A stretch of 64,000 nt of DNA. It comes from Branchipolynoe longqiensis. Its lineage: Eukaryota > Annelida > Polychaeta > Phyllodocida > Polynoidae. Made by a program: the position numbers and the translations under genes. The notes under the pieces are model-generated. The model was not told where the DNA came from. It saw only the letters and a program-made list of their open reading frames with translations, and searched no databases. Location: positions 56,634,749 through 56,698,748 of the forward strand of contig CM059193.1 of the NCBI GenBank assembly GCA_030323885.1, written 5' to 3'. This document shows positions 10,861 to 22,143 of this stretch, one piece after another (within the stretch, counting starts at the first letter, position 1; every line of letters begins with the position of its first letter).

Positions 10861-11021
10861 TGAGGCAGACAATGGAGGAAACAATCAAAGCCTTTCAAAT
10901 CAAATGCTTCAGAAAGCTTATCCTCCACATTTCCTACAGGGAGCCTAAGACCAACGAATATGTGTCGAAGAACATCGCCTCTCTGGTGGATCCACAAGAA
11001 CAGTGGCTGTCAACAGTCAAG
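10861..11021 (+). pseudogene. LINE RT C-terminus, first half
   Basis: The frame reads FQIKCFRKLILHISYREPK then TNEYVSKNIASLVDPQEQW, matching the post-RT region of animal endonuclease-RT LINEs. It stops abruptly after GTCAAG and continues at 13202, where RRKLACFSHVTRHDS picks up the same domain. About 2.18 kb of other repeats separates the halves. The 4-bp AAGA at 11019-11022 is repeated at 13202-13205. Confidence 0.8.
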
Positions 11022-11024
11022 ATG

Positions 11025-12078
11025 GTTTTTTAAATTTCTTTTTTTTTATTGAGGCTGTATTTATACTGTCCATAGCATATAAGCCTGGATATTCAGGCTT
11101 GTTTTCAATGCTGGCCAGCTGTAGTGTCAGTGTTATCTTATCATACAGTAGCTGCTGATAAGGTATTTGATTGCCTGCATTTCAGCAGCAGATAGATAGT
11201 TGGTTGGTCTGGTTAGTAATCTATGTTAATTTTTTTGGATTTTCTTGGCATATATGTGTTTTATTTTTTCTACTCTTACTACTAGACTAGCCTACTCCTA
11301 TTTACATATCATACGCTTGTACATTGCTGTGTGGTGTGCTATCTGGCTACTTTTGGCATGGTTACTTTGCATTGGGCGTCCCACTGGTGGGCCATGACAT
11401 ATCACATGCCCCTTTGCAGTGCAGCTTAGTGGGGGTTTCCTAGCCTTATTTTGCACAGATATTTTTTGTATGTTTTTAGGTCAGGAATTTGTCATTCCTT
11501 TACTGTTTGGGCATTCCACACCTTGTCAGCCATTTCCAGCGTGCTTCTCTCGTGAGCTTTTATTTGACTTCGGGTCTGCTTTAGTAGTGGCGCATTATTT
11601 GCTCTAGTAGCCCTTTGTGGTTTTGTTAGGAGTTTATTGTCTTGACAATAGCTGTATGCTAATATTTTCAGATAAATTATGCTCCTATTTTCTAGCACTT
11701 TTACTTTGGTTCTTTTGTGTATGTCATGGCTGGATTCAGTTTAATTTTCAGGGCTCTGTTCTGAAGTATTTGCAGTTTTTTTAGAAGTTCTTTTTTCGCA
11801 CCCATGTAGTTTACATCTCCATAGTCAAAATAGGGGAGCATCATGCCCTTGAACATTTTTATTGACATTTCTTGTGTCTTGTAGTCTCTTAGCTTTGCAA
11901 ATAGCCACAGTTTGTGGTTTACCTTTTGAACAATTTTGTTTATACATAGGTTGTAGTTTAGTTGGCTGTCCAACTCAAGGCCTAGGTATTTGTAATGGTC
12001 TACATTTTCTAGTGTTTGGTTTCCTAGCTTACAGTGTAATATGTCGGGACTGGCCCATCTGAACCCCGCACATTACTA
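11025..12078 (-). mobile_element. 5'-truncated LINE-2 copy 1, poly(A)-tailed
   Basis: On the minus strand the frame at 11701-12050 reads YKYLGLELDSQLNYNLCI, then KLWLFAKLRDY and LPYFDYGD, the region just after the RT palm/thumb of CR1/Jockey-type LINEs. After a one-base frameshift near 11705 it continues as RATRANNAPLLKQTRSQIK to 11492. The 3' UTR runs to the T-rich run at 11025-11050, which is the poly(A) tail on the minus strand. The same 3' half recurs at 35337-35962. Confidence 0.8.
11492..12050 (-). pseudogene. LINE-2 ORF2 3' fragment, frameshifted
   Basis: This is the coding part of the truncated LINE: a YLGLELD motif followed by the C-terminal basic stretch ending in WNAQTVKE. One indel near 11705 separates the two open segments. 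Catalytic RT residues lie upstream and are lost. Confidence 0.75.
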
Positions 12079-12084
12079 GTCTCC

Positions 12085-13201
12085 ACAGGTGTGTTCTGAC
12101 ACCTTTCTGTCAGTTCCACCTGTCGTTACTCTCAACAACTCATAAGGAAGAATTCGGTTCCCGCTCGAGTCAAACCAATGACTTAAAAATGGATACTTGT
12201 CGCTTCCTAGCCTGGTGCTCGGCATTATTAGGAAAGGGCAAGGGCTGGTTAGCTTGGTGTCAGGATAATGTGACTGAGTGGGATATTGGGTCATGGTGCC
12301 GGCGGCCTGATTTCCCAGTGGGGTGGCACTGTAAAACAGCCATGAGTGTGTACTGTCACAAGTCGGTACCCATCCTGATATGACCTTAGATGTTGCTAGG
12401 ATGTAAAACAACAACAACAAACAAACAAACATAAGGAAGAAAGGAAGACAAGTCGTGCAAGATTGACAGTGAAGAGGTTGTGCTTTATTGGCATCAACCT
12501 ATGTTCATGTACTGGCGACCTATCACCCCCACTCCTTACCAACTGACCCACACAGATCCTCATCACTCCTACTTGTGTATATCAGAATCAGTGGAACCTA
12601 GGTCCAATGGTTGTTGCACACAGTTCAGTGTCTTTTGGAATAGATGTTGCTAGTTCAAGTGTAGAGAGTGGAGTTGTCTCTAGGAGTGCTTCTCCCAGAG
12701 TTCCCAGAATGGGGTCTGTGTGTCAAGTATAAGGAATGCAGGTGACTGGGCTCACACAGCCAGCCAATCAGACACCCTCTACAGCCTGGGTGGGCGATGC
12801 CCTAATAGGGGGAAGCTGTCACTCAACCCCCAGCTGCAGGTGGTGTCCATAATGTATGCAGGATGGCTGGGTGTGCTTGCCCATCAGCCCCGTGGTAACA
12901 GGTAGTTGCAGACAGTTACAACAAACATATATTAAAAATGCCCTTCCCATCCACTTGCATTCTTTCTGGTGCATGGAGGAAACATTTAAATAATTATCAA
13001 CCATCTCTTAAGTATGAACATCACATCACAATCTCGGTCGCTATGTGTTATAACATTTCCACATAGGCGCCTATGTCACAAAGCGAGTAGGGCACCCATT
13101 GCTTCTCCGTTACATAATCCTGGTCCCCACTCCATCACCCGAGAATAATAATGTTCTTTGCGAATATATAAATCCGAACTGAAAATTCTTATATTTTTAC
13201 A
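12085..13201. mobile_element. Solo LTR, family LTR-2, copy 1, interrupted by a SINE
   Basis: This block is the inverted counterpart of 50700-51685. Shared landmarks include TCATAAGGAAGAAAGG, GTGCTTTATTGGCATCAACC, CCAGCTGCAGGTGGTGTCC and AATATATAAATCCGAAC. It ends TTTTTACA at 13201, matching the CA end of the other copy. Its outer start is missing at the junction with LINE-2. AAGA flanks the composite block (11019-11022, 13202-13205), as expected for a 4-bp LTR target duplication in the host LINE. Confidence 0.65.
12153..12430 (+). mobile_element. SINE-1 copy inside LTR-2
   Basis: The body runs from CGAGTCAAACCAATGACTT to AACAACAACAAACAAACAAAC. ATAAGGAAGAA is duplicated at 12142-12152 and 12431-12441, an 11-bp target-site duplication. 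The LTR sequence reads through correctly without it, as the copy at 50700-51685 shows. The tRNA head is truncated. Confidence 0.9.
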
Positions 13202-13418
13202 AAGAGAAGGAAACTAGCATGCTTCAGTCACGTGACACGACATGACAGCCTCCGGACGGCGATCCTACAATGGCACCTCGGAGGACAGACGGATTCGTGG
13301 ATGCTGGATTCAGTTTCATTAATGTGAAGAAGTGGACACGGTCCTTTCCCTGCCAGAGCTCCTCACCACATCGAGTGAGAGACACAAATGGCGGAAGATT
13401 GATTGATTGATTGATCTG
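13202..13418 (+). pseudogene. LINE RT C-terminus, second half, with (ATTG)n tail
   Basis: It continues the domain from 10861-11021 (RRKLACFSHVTRHDS, then degenerate sequence with stops) and ends in GATTGATTGATTGATTG at about 13400. Together the two halves reconstruct one LINE 3' end. The split is explained by the LTR-2/LINE-2 block between them. Confidence 0.75.
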
Positions 13419-13555
13419 TGGTTGCTTTGGCCATATTCACGGCGGCGAAAGATTGCGACGGTAGCTTCACATATATGCCCCTCTCTCCCGACGACCAAGA
13501 CAGTTACATGACAAGGACAGGAATCTAAATGCGGCAGCACTATAAAGCCACATAA

Positions 13556-13800
13556 TAGGAAGGCATTCCCTGCAACACTGCATGGCACTAGCACCATGAC
13601 ACAATACCCGACTTACTCACATTATCCTGACCAATTAGAGCCATCAGTTTGCACTCGATTGGGGGATTGTATCATAATAGGAAGGCATTCACTGCGACAC
13701 TGCATGGCATTAGCACCATGCAACAATACCCGACTCAGTCACATTATCCTGACAAATTACAGCCACCAGTTTGCACTCGATTGGGGATTGTACCCACGAC
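13556..13800. repeat. Tandem duplication of about 120 bp derived from SINE-1 body
   Basis: GGCATTCMCTGCRACACTGCATGGCA... occurs at 13560 and 13683. Each unit carries ACTCACATTATCCTGACMAATTA, recognisable as minus-strand SINE-1 body, followed by CAGTTTGCACTCGATTGGGG. No coding potential is likely. Confidence 0.65.
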
Positions 13801-13989
13801 CTACAGCCCAAGAAGCAGACACAACAAACAAACAATAGCATATGATCTTAGAAATTTGCCAGTATGTCATATTCCAATAAGCAATACAGGACCCGAGCCT
13901 CGTATCCAGCTTCCAGAAATCCGCAATTGTAAATGTTTAGTTGGCTACACAACAACTGCGAGCGATAAAAAGAAGGGGAGTCACAAGTG

Positions 13990-14292
13990 GCGTTCTCTGT
14001 GGCGGAGTGGTTAGAGTGTCTGACTTTTTTCTAGCTCAGACTCCTAATCTGAGGGTCAGAGGTTCGATTCCCTGTGCCCCCAGCTCTGCCAATTTGGATT
14101 TCCACAGCTGTGTATAACTTACAGCATCATCAAAGGCCGGTTGCTCTCATACCATGTCTATGTGGTGTGGGAGGTTAAAAATCCCTTGGGTCGGTAAAAG
14201 TGTAGGATCGGGCTTTCTATCGACCAGCAGTGGAATGAGGAAGACCAGTCGTCAATGTCGCCTGCTTAAACAACTAATGGACCAAAAAAAAC
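13990..14292 (+). mobile_element. SINE-3 (tRNA-Ser/Leu-like head)
   Basis: The head has an A box GTGGCGGAGTGGTTAGAGTG, a long variable-arm-like insert and a B box GGTTCGATTCC, so it derives from a class II tRNA (Ser or Leu). The body includes CCAATTTGGATTTCCAC, CATCAAAGGCCGGTTG and AAATCCCTTGGGTCGGTAAA. Other copies are at 42456-42700 (minus), 62184-62445 (plus) and, split, 23360-23830. Confidence 0.85.
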
Positions 14293-14299
14293 CACGAAA

Positions 14300-14605
14300 A
14301 TCAGGATGGGTGTCAACTTGTGACAGTGCACACTCATGGTGACGTTAGAGTGATGCCCCATTGGGTGACCAGGCTGCCCGCACCATGACCCGATATCCCA
14401 CTCAGTCACATTATCCTAACACTGAACTAACCAGTACTTGCCCTGTCCTAATAATCCCGAGCACCAGACTAGGATTGATTGATTGGTGCTTGTTTCACGC
14501 CGTGTCGGCAGCATAGGCCATATTCACGGCGATCCCAGACTAGGAAGCGACAAGTATCAATTTTGTAAATCATTGGTTTGACTCCACCGGGAATCGGACC
14601 GCCGA
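14300..14605 (-). mobile_element. SINE-1 copy interrupted by a 61-bp LINE tail
   Basis: The minus-strand SINE-1 runs from ATCAGGATGGGTGTCAACTT to the tRNA-like head. It is broken at 14474-14534 by a 61-bp insert flanked by CCAGACTAGG on both sides. Confidence 0.85.
14474..14534 (-). mobile_element. 61-bp extreme 5'-truncated LINE insertion
   Basis: The insert starts ATTGATTGATTGGTGCTTG and contains GTGTCGGCAGCATAGGCC, the same 3' UTR end seen at 679-740. A 10-bp target-site duplication CCAGACTAGG flanks it (14464-14473, 14535-14544). It is a genuine retrotransposition event carrying almost no LINE body. Confidence 0.85.
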
Positions 14606-17600
14606 CCTATGAGTGTGAATGGATATGTGTGTTGTGCGGGGGTTGTGTGTGGGCGTGTGTGTGTAGGTATGTGTGTGGGCATGTAGATTTGTAGGTGTGT
14701 GGGCAATATATGTCTGTAGGTGTGTGTGTGGCTGGAGGTATGTGTGTGTGACTGCATGCATGTCAGTTTGGATGTATGGATTGTGTGGAGGTGTTTGTGG
14801 GTGTGGCTATGTGAGTAGATGTGTGTGTGGGTGCGTACGTGTCTAGGTGTGAGTGTGGCTGGAGGTACGTGTGTGTGCCTGGTGTGTGGTTGGATGGTTG
14901 TTTGAGTGGGTGTTGTGTGGGGGTGTTTGTGGGTGTGGATATGTGAGTAGATGTGTGTGTGGGTGTGTAAGTCTGTAGGTGTGGGTGTGGCTGGAGGTAC
15001 GTGTGTGTGCCTGGTGTGTGGGTGGATGGTTGTTTGAGTGGGTGTTGTGTGGGGGTGTTTGTGGGTGTGGCTATGTGAGTAGATGTGTGTGTGGGTGTGT
15101 AAGTGTTTAGGTGTGGGTGTGGCTGGATGTATGTGTGTGTGGTGTGTGGGTGGATGGTTGTTTGAGTGGGTGTTGTGTGGGGGTGTTTGTGGGTGTGGAT
15201 ATGTGAGTAGATGTGTGTGCGCATGTGTAAGCATGTAGGTGTGGGTGTGGCTGGAGGTATGTGTGTGTGGTGTGTGGGTGGATGGTTGTTTGAGTGTGTG
15301 TTGGGTGGAGGTGTTTGTGGGTGTGGCTATGTGAGTAGATGTGTGTGTGGGTGTGTAAGTGTGTAGGTATGGGTGTGGCTGGATGTATGTGTGTGTGTGG
15401 TGTGTGGGTGGATGGTTGTTTGAGTGTGTGGGTGTTTGTGGGTGTGGATATGTGAGTAGATGTGTGTGTGGGTGTGTAAGTGTTTAGGTGTAGGTGTGGA
15501 CGGGTGTGTGTGGTGTGTGGGTGGTTGGTTGTTTGAGTGGGTGTTGTGTGGGGGTGTTTGTGGGTGTGGCTATGTGAGTAGATATGTGTGGGTGTGTAAG
15601 TGTGTAGGTGTGGGTGTGGCTGGATGTATGTGTGTGTGTGGTGTGTGGGTGGATGGTTGTTTGAGTGGTTGTTGTGTGGGGGTGTTTGTGGGTGTGGCTA
15701 TGTGAGTAGATATGTGTGGGTGTGTAGGTGTGGGTGTGGCTGGAGGTATGTGTGTGTGTGGTATGTGGGTGGATGGTTGTTTGAGTGGGTGTTGTGTGTG
15801 GGTGTTTGTAGGCGTGGATATGTGAGTAGATGTGTGTGTGGGTGTGTACGTGTCTAGGTGTGGGTGTTTGTGGGTGTGGTTACGTGAGTAGATATGTGTA
15901 TGTGTGTAAGTGTGTAGGTGTGGGTGTGGCTGGATGTATGTGTGGGTGGTGTGTGGGTGGATGGTTGTTTGAGTGTGTGTTGTGTGGGGGTGTTTGTGGG
16001 TGTGGATATGTGAGTAGATGTGTGTGTGGGTGTGTAAGTGTTTAGCTGTGGGTGTGGCTGGAGGTACGTGTGTGTGCCTGGTGTGTGGGTGGATGGTTGT
16101 TTGAGTGGGTGTTATGTGGGGGTGTTTGTGGGTGTGGCTATGTGAGTAGATGTGTGTGTGGGTGTGTAAGTGTGTAGGTGTGGGTGTGGCTGGATGTATG
16201 TGTGTGTGGTGTGTGGGTGGATGGTTGTTTGAGTGTGTGTTGTGTGGGGGTGTTTGTGGGTGTGGCTATGTGAGTAGATGTGTGTCTGGGTGTGTAAGTG
16301 TGTATGTGTGGGTGTGGCTGGATGTATGTGTGTGTGTGGTGTGTGGGTGGATGGTTGTTTGAGTGTGTGGGTGTTTATGGGTGTGGATATGTGAGTAGAT
16401 ATGTGTGTGTGTAAGTGTGTAGGTGTGTAGGTGTGGGTGTGGCTGGATGTATGTGTGTGTGGTGTGTGGGTGGATGGTTGTTTGAGTGGGTGTTGTGTGG
16501 GGGTGTTTGTGGGTGTGGCTATGTGAGGAGATGTGTGTGTGGGTGTGTAAGTGTGTAGGTGTGGGTGTGGCTGGAGGTACGTGTGTGTGCCTGGTGTGTG
16601 GATGGATGGTTGTTTGAGTGGGTGTTGTGTGGGGGTGTTTGTGGGCGTGGATATGTGAGGAGATGTGTGTGTGGGTGTGTAAGTGTGTAGGTGTGGGTGT
16701 GGCTAGATGTATGTGTGTGTGGTGTGTGGGATGATGGTTGTTTGAGTGTGTGTTGTGTGGGGGTGTTTGTGGGTGTGGATATGTGAGTAGATGTGTGTGT
16801 GGGTGTGTAAGTGTGTAGGTGTGGGTGTGGCTGGATGTATGTGTGTGTGTGGTGTGTGGGTGGATGGTTGTTTGAGTGTGTGGGTGTTTGTGGGTGTGGA
16901 TATGTGAGTAGATATGTGTGTGTGTAAGTGTGTAGGTGTGGGTGTGGCTGTATGTATGTGTGTGTGGTGTGTGGGTGGATGGTTGTTTGAGTTTGTGTTG
17001 TGTGGAGGTGTTTGTAGGTGTGGTTATGTGAGTAGATGTGTGTGCGCATGTGTAAGCATGTAGGTGTGGGTGTGGCTGGAGGTATGTGTGTGTGGTGTGT
17101 GGGTGGATGGTTGTTTGAGTGTGTGTTGTGTGGAGGTGTTTGTGGGTGTGGCTATGTGAGTAGATGTGTGTGTGGGTGTGTGGGTGTGTAAGTGTGGGTG
17201 TGGCTGGATGTATGTGTGTGTGGTGTGTGGGTGGATGGTTGTTTGAGTGTGTGTTGTGTGTGGGTGTTTGTGGGTGTGGATATGTGAGTAGATGTGTGTG
17301 TGGGTGTGTAAGTGTGTAGATGTGGGTGTGGCTGGATGTATGTGTGTGTGGTGTGTGGGTGGATGGTTGTTTGAGTGTGTGTTGTGTGTGGGTGTTTGTG
17401 GGTGTGGATATGTGAGTAGATGTGTGTGTGGGTGTGTAAGTCTGTAGGTGTGGGTGTGGCTGGAGGTATGTGTGTGTGCCTGGTGTGTGGGTGGATGGTT
17501 GTTTGAGTGGGTGTTGTGTGGGGGTGTTTGTGGGTGTGGATATGTGAGTAGATGTGTGTGTGGGTGTGTAAGTGTGTAGCTGTGGGTGTGGCTGGATGTA

Positions 17601-19655
17601 TGTGTGTGTGGTGTGTGGGTGGATGGTTGTTTGAGTGGGTGTTGTGTGGGGGTGTTTGTGGGTGTGGCTATGTGAGTAGATATGTGTGGGTGTGTAAGTG
17701 TGTAGGTGTGGGTGTGGCTGGATGTATGTGTGTGTGTGGTGTGTGGGTGGATGGTTGTTTGAGTGTGTGTTGTGTGTGGGTGTTGTGGATGTGGATATGT
17801 GAGTAGATGTGTGTGCGCATGTGTAAGCATGTAGGTGTGGGTGTGGCTGGAGGTATGTGTGTGTGGTGTGTGGCTGGATGGTTGTTTGAGTGTGTGTTGT
17901 GTGGAGGTGTTTGTGGGTGTGGCTATGTGAGTAGATGTGTGTGTGGGTGTGTAAGTGTGTAGGTGTGGGTGTGGCTGGATGTATGTGTGTGTGTGGTGTG
18001 TGGGTGGATGGTTGTTTGAGTGTGTGCGTGTTTGTGGGTGTGGATATGTGAGTAGATGTGTGTGCGCATGTGTAAGCATGTAGGTGTGGGTGTGGCTGGA
18101 GGTATGTGTGTGTGGTGTGTGGGTGGATGGTTGTTTGAGTGTGTGTTGTGTGGAGGTGTTTGTGGGTGTGGCTATGTGAGTAGATGTGTGTGTGGGTGTG
18201 TAAGTGTGTAGGTGTGGGTGTGGCTGGATGTATGTGTGTGTGTGGTGTGTGGGTGGATGGTTGTTTGAGTGTGTGGGTGTTTGTGGGTGTGGATATGTGA
18301 GTAGATGTGTGTGTGGGTGTGTAAGTGTGTAGGTGTGGGTGTGGCTGGAGGTACGTGTGTGTGTGGTGTGTGGGTGGATGGTTGTTTGAGTGTGTGTTGT
18401 GTGTGGGTGTTTGTGGGTGTGGATATGTGAGTAGATGTGTGTGTGGGTGTGTATGTGTGTAGGTGTGGGTGTGGCTGGATGTATGTGTGTCTGTGGTGTG
18501 TGGGTGGATGGTTGTTTGAGTGGGTGTTGTGTGGGGGTGTTTGTGGGTGTGGCTATGTGAGGAGATGTGTGTGTGTAAGTGTGTAGGTGTGGGTGTGGCT
18601 GGAGGTACGTGTGTGTGCCTGGTGTGTGGGTGGATGGTTGTTAGAGTGGGTGTTGTGTGGGGGTGTTTGTGGGTGTGGCTATGTGAGCAGATGTGTGTGT
18701 GGGTGTGTGGGTGTGTAAGTGTGGGTGTGGCTGGATGTATGTGTGTATGTGGTGTGTAGGTGGATGGTTGTTTGAGTGGGTGTTGTGTGGGGGTGTTTGT
18801 GGGTGTGGCTATGTGAGTAGATATGTGTGGGTCTGTAAGTTTGTAGGTGTGGGTGTGGCTGGATGTATGTGTGTGTGGCGTGTGGGTGGATGGTTGTTTG
18901 AGTGTGTGTTGTGTGTGGGTGTTTGTGGGTGTGGCTATGTGAGTAGATGTGTGTGTGCGTGTGTAAGCGTTTAGGTGTAGGTGTGGACGTGTGTGTGTGG
19001 TGTGTGGGTGGTTGTTTGAGTGGGTGTTGTGTGGGGGTGTTTGTGGGTGTGGCTATATGAGTAGATGTGTGTGCGTGTGTGTAAGCATGTAGGTGTGGGT
19101 GTGGCTGGAGGTATGTGTGTGTGGTGTGTGGGTGGATGGTTGTTTGAGTGGGTGTTGTGTGGGGGTGTTTGTGGGTGTGGCTATGTGAGGAGATGTGTGT
19201 GTGGGTGTGTGGGTGTGTAAGTGTGGGTGTGGCTGGATGTATGTGTGTGTGTGGTGTGTAGGTGGATGGTTGTTTGAGTGGGTGTTATGTGTGGGTGTTT
19301 GTGGGTGTGGCTATGTGAGGAGATGTGTGTGTGGGTGTGTAAGTGTGTAGGTGTGGGTGTGGCTGGATGTATGTGTGTGTGGTGTGTGGGTGGAGGGTTG
19401 TTTGAGTGGGTGTTATGTGTGGGTGTTTGTGGGTGTGGCTATATGAGGAGATATGTGTGTGGGTGTGTAAGTGTGTAGGTGTGGTTGTGGCTGGATGTAT
19501 GTGTGTGTGGTGTGTGGGTGGATGGTTGTTTGAGTGTGCGTTGTGTGTGGGTGTTTGTGGGTGTGGCTATGTGAGTAGATGTGTGTGTGGGTGTGTAAGT
19601 TTGTAGGCGTGTGTGTGGGCCTGTAAGTGTGTAGGCGTGTGTGTGGGTGTGGAGG
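14605..19655. repeat. 5-kb G/T-rich minisatellite, unit about 126 bp
   Basis: Roughly 40 units follow head to tail. Each reads approximately GTGGGTGTGGCTGGATGTAT, a GTGTGTGTGG run, TGGATGGTTGTTTGAGTG, GTGTTTGTGGGTGTGGCTATGTGAGTAGATG and GTGTGTAAGTGTGTAG (listed in segments). The plus strand is nearly free of runs of C or A, so the strand bias is extreme. Variants such as GTGTGCCTGGTGTG and GCGCATGTGTAAGCATG recur and suggest higher-order blocks. The Thr/His-rich and Cys/Gly/Val-rich open frames here, up to 351 codons, are by-products of the repeat. Confidence 0.95.
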
Positions 19656-20338
19656 CTTTACCCATGATGCATGGCGGGCGGCTGGAATATACTCGTTCAT
19701 CAACTCGTTGATATTGCCCCTCGACAGCGCGTCAAAGACTTCCCCTCCACAACGCATAAGAAATGACACTCCATTTGGAAGAATGGCTTGTTTCCAAAAT
19801 ACCTTCTCATGCTCGTTTCATTGCCAACGCATTGTTATTGCGATTCCAAAATAGTAGTATATTTGGGAGTGGGAGGTGGGGGGTAGAGAGCAAGGTAGTT
19901 CTAAATGATTTATTTTGAGCATTACCAAAAATCAAGCATGTAAGTTGTAACCCTGAAGGTGTAGCCAGCAACATAGACTAGGACTATAGTTTCCAAAGCA
20001 GGAGAAGTTGCCCGCTAATTTGGAGGCACCTATAGTGCCTCAGTGACACTGTGCATCTATGCTGACCTTATAGTGCTGCCCCACTGGAGTACCATGACAT
20101 CATGATCCAATATCCTACTTATTCACATCACCTTGGTGTCGCTAGGGCGCAAACCCCCAATTTCTCACAGCAGTCGCAAATTAATATTAAACCAGTGTGT
20201 CCATTCTTACCGACGGCTTGTTAGCTTCTTTACTACCATCCACCTGGCACTATTCACTTAGCGGGTATTTAAGGAATATTACTAAACCTTGTTAACCCCA
20301 TTTCCAAAGTTGTTCTGAGGTCTTCTTGGAGTAAACAC
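19656..20338. other. Mostly unassigned; SINE-1 scrap
   Basis: A minus-strand SINE-1 fragment is recognisable at about 20065-20150 (TTATAGTGCTGCCCCACTGG). The rest has no feature I can support. Confidence 0.5.
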
Positions 20339-20792
20339 GGCCGTAATCGATTAACACGACCTGGGCGACTCGGGTCACCCGAGTCGTCAGAATTTCAAAT
20401 CGAACACCGCGAGTGGAGTCGACAAAAACACGTGCCGTGTGCAAAACGACCCGACGCCAGTAACCCACCTCTTGGCTGGGGTTTGCTAGGAACGATGACG
20501 TCACACCTCTGCTGGTACCTGCAGCTACCACTACAAGTCCTATTCGTTGTTTTAATGCTTTTTTTTAAATCACCCAGATTGTCAGCTTATACGATCCTAA
20601 AATACTTTAAATCCTATTTTGCTCTACTTATATTGGTTATTAAAACAAATAATTAGGTTTTAGATTAAGCCACCATTTTTTCCACCCCGAGCACGGAGAA
20701 GCGTATTCGTTTATTCAACCCTAGTCTGTAGGATGTGCGCAGGCGCCAAAAAGTGGCTCGGGTGACCCGAGTTGATTAATCGATTACGCCCC
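20339..20792. mobile_element. MITE-C copy 1
   Basis: Inverted termini GGCCGTAATCGATTAA and TTAATCGATTACGCCCC bound 454 bp. Next to each end lies the palindrome CTCGGGTCACCCGAG. The inside carries AATTTCAAATCGAACACCGC, ATACTTTAAATCCTATTTTGC and CCACCATTTTTTCCAC. A second copy at 55891-56870 is split by a TRIM-like element, and a truncated copy is at 32069-32165. Superfamily is not determined, and no transposase is encoded. Confidence 0.8.
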
Positions 20793-21461
20793 ACATGATT
20801 GGTAAGGCCACATAACAAAAGTACTTGTTTACCATCCACACATTAAAATTTGTCCAGGTCACGCGGGAGGTTTTTATTTTAATTTTGTATTTTCTATGTA
20901 GAATGGCAGTGTACATGAAGAAGAAAACTAACCATGGTACTCATGGTCAGAAGGCATGATGGGAAGGTAGAGAAGACCATACAAACTTTCTAGAGAGAAA
21001 TTGAACAAGAAAACATTAAAATTACTATAAAATCTTTATGCAACTGAAAGCTCAACTACATGTATTTAACATGATGGTGTACTAAAAATTCGTAAAACAA
21101 AACATATTTTGGATGAAGTCGGTCATTGCGCAACCATCAAAATAGGCAGAATATTACCTTGTTGCTAGGACGAAAACCAACAACAAACTTACAAATTTAT
21201 AATTTTTGCTACCTATCCTGGCGTTTAGCATTATTAGGATAAGGCAATGAGCAGTGGATTGGGGAAGACCAATTGTCCGCTATTGAAATTTCCCCTGCTT
21301 AATCAACTCATCTACCAAAAACAAAAAAAAGTGACTATGTCTGTGTGTGTGTGTGTGTCTGGAGGTGGTGGCTGAGTGTTGGTGTGGGTGTATAAGCTGT
21401 GTAGAAGCGTTTATTTTAGTTATTATTTATTGAGAAGTGTTCATAAAATGGCAGGACCAGA
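20793..21461. other. Unassigned, SINE scraps and a (GT)n run
   Basis: SINE-like scraps occur at 21165-21310 (TTGCTAGGACGAAAACC, AATTTCCCCTGCTTAATCAACT) and a short GT run at 21338-21358. Nothing else is recognised. Confidence 0.45.
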
Positions 21462-21806
21462 CGGGATGGCCGAATGAGTTAGAGCGTCCGTCTCCCGTGC
21501 TGGTAGATCGTGGGGTCGTCGATTCGAACCCTGGTCGAGTCAAACCAATGACTTAAAAAATTGATACTTGTCGCTTCCTAGCCAGGCGCTCGGCATTATT
21601 AGGACAGGGCAAGGACTGGTGTGCCCAGTGTCAGGATAATGTGACTGAGTGGGATACCAGGTTATGGTGCCGGCAGCCTGGTTTCCCTGTGGGACAGCAC
21701 TATAAAAGTTGCCATGAGTGCGTACTGTCACAAGTCGGTACCCGTCCTGATATGACCTTAGGTGTTGCTAGGACGTAAAACAACCTCAAACAAACAAACA
21801 AATAAA
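21462..21806 (+). mobile_element. SINE-1, full length
   Basis: The tRNA-like head (GACGGGATGGCCGAATGAGTT, abridged) is followed by the B-box region TCGATTCGAACCCTGG and the complete body, ending in ACGTAAAACAACCTCAAACAAAC. It is structurally intact. Confidence 0.9.
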
Positions 21807-21847
21807 ATGTCAGCAACCTAACCTCCATTTAAGCCGATGTAAGATTT

Positions 21848-22143
21848 GGTTGGTTGGTTGTTGGAGTTTTACATCCTGGCAACATTTAAGGTCATGTCTG
21901 GATATCTAAGGTCATATCGGGTACTGACTTGTGACAGTGCACATTTATGATGACTTTATAGTGCTGCCCCACTGGGACACCAGGCCGCCAGCACCATTAC
22001 CTGATATCCCACAAAGTCACATTATCCTGACACTGAGCCAAGCAGTCTATGCTCTATCCTATTAATGCGGAGTGTCTGGCTAGGAAGCGACACCTATAAA
22101 TTTGGTAAGTCATTGGTTTGACTCGACCGGGAATCGAACCCCT
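21848..22143 (-). mobile_element. SINE-1 copy
   Basis: Minus-strand body and part of the head, from TTGGTTGGTTGTTGGAG to GACTCGACCGGGAATCGAA. A short internal duplication of the CTAAGGTCAT block is visible at 21889-21922. Confidence 0.85.

Noticed and set aside
14557..19769. Long Thr/His-rich and Cys/Gly/Val-rich open frames of up to 351 codons
   Set aside because: They are translations of a G/T minisatellite whose unit length is a multiple of three in many places. They appear in several frames and on both strands.
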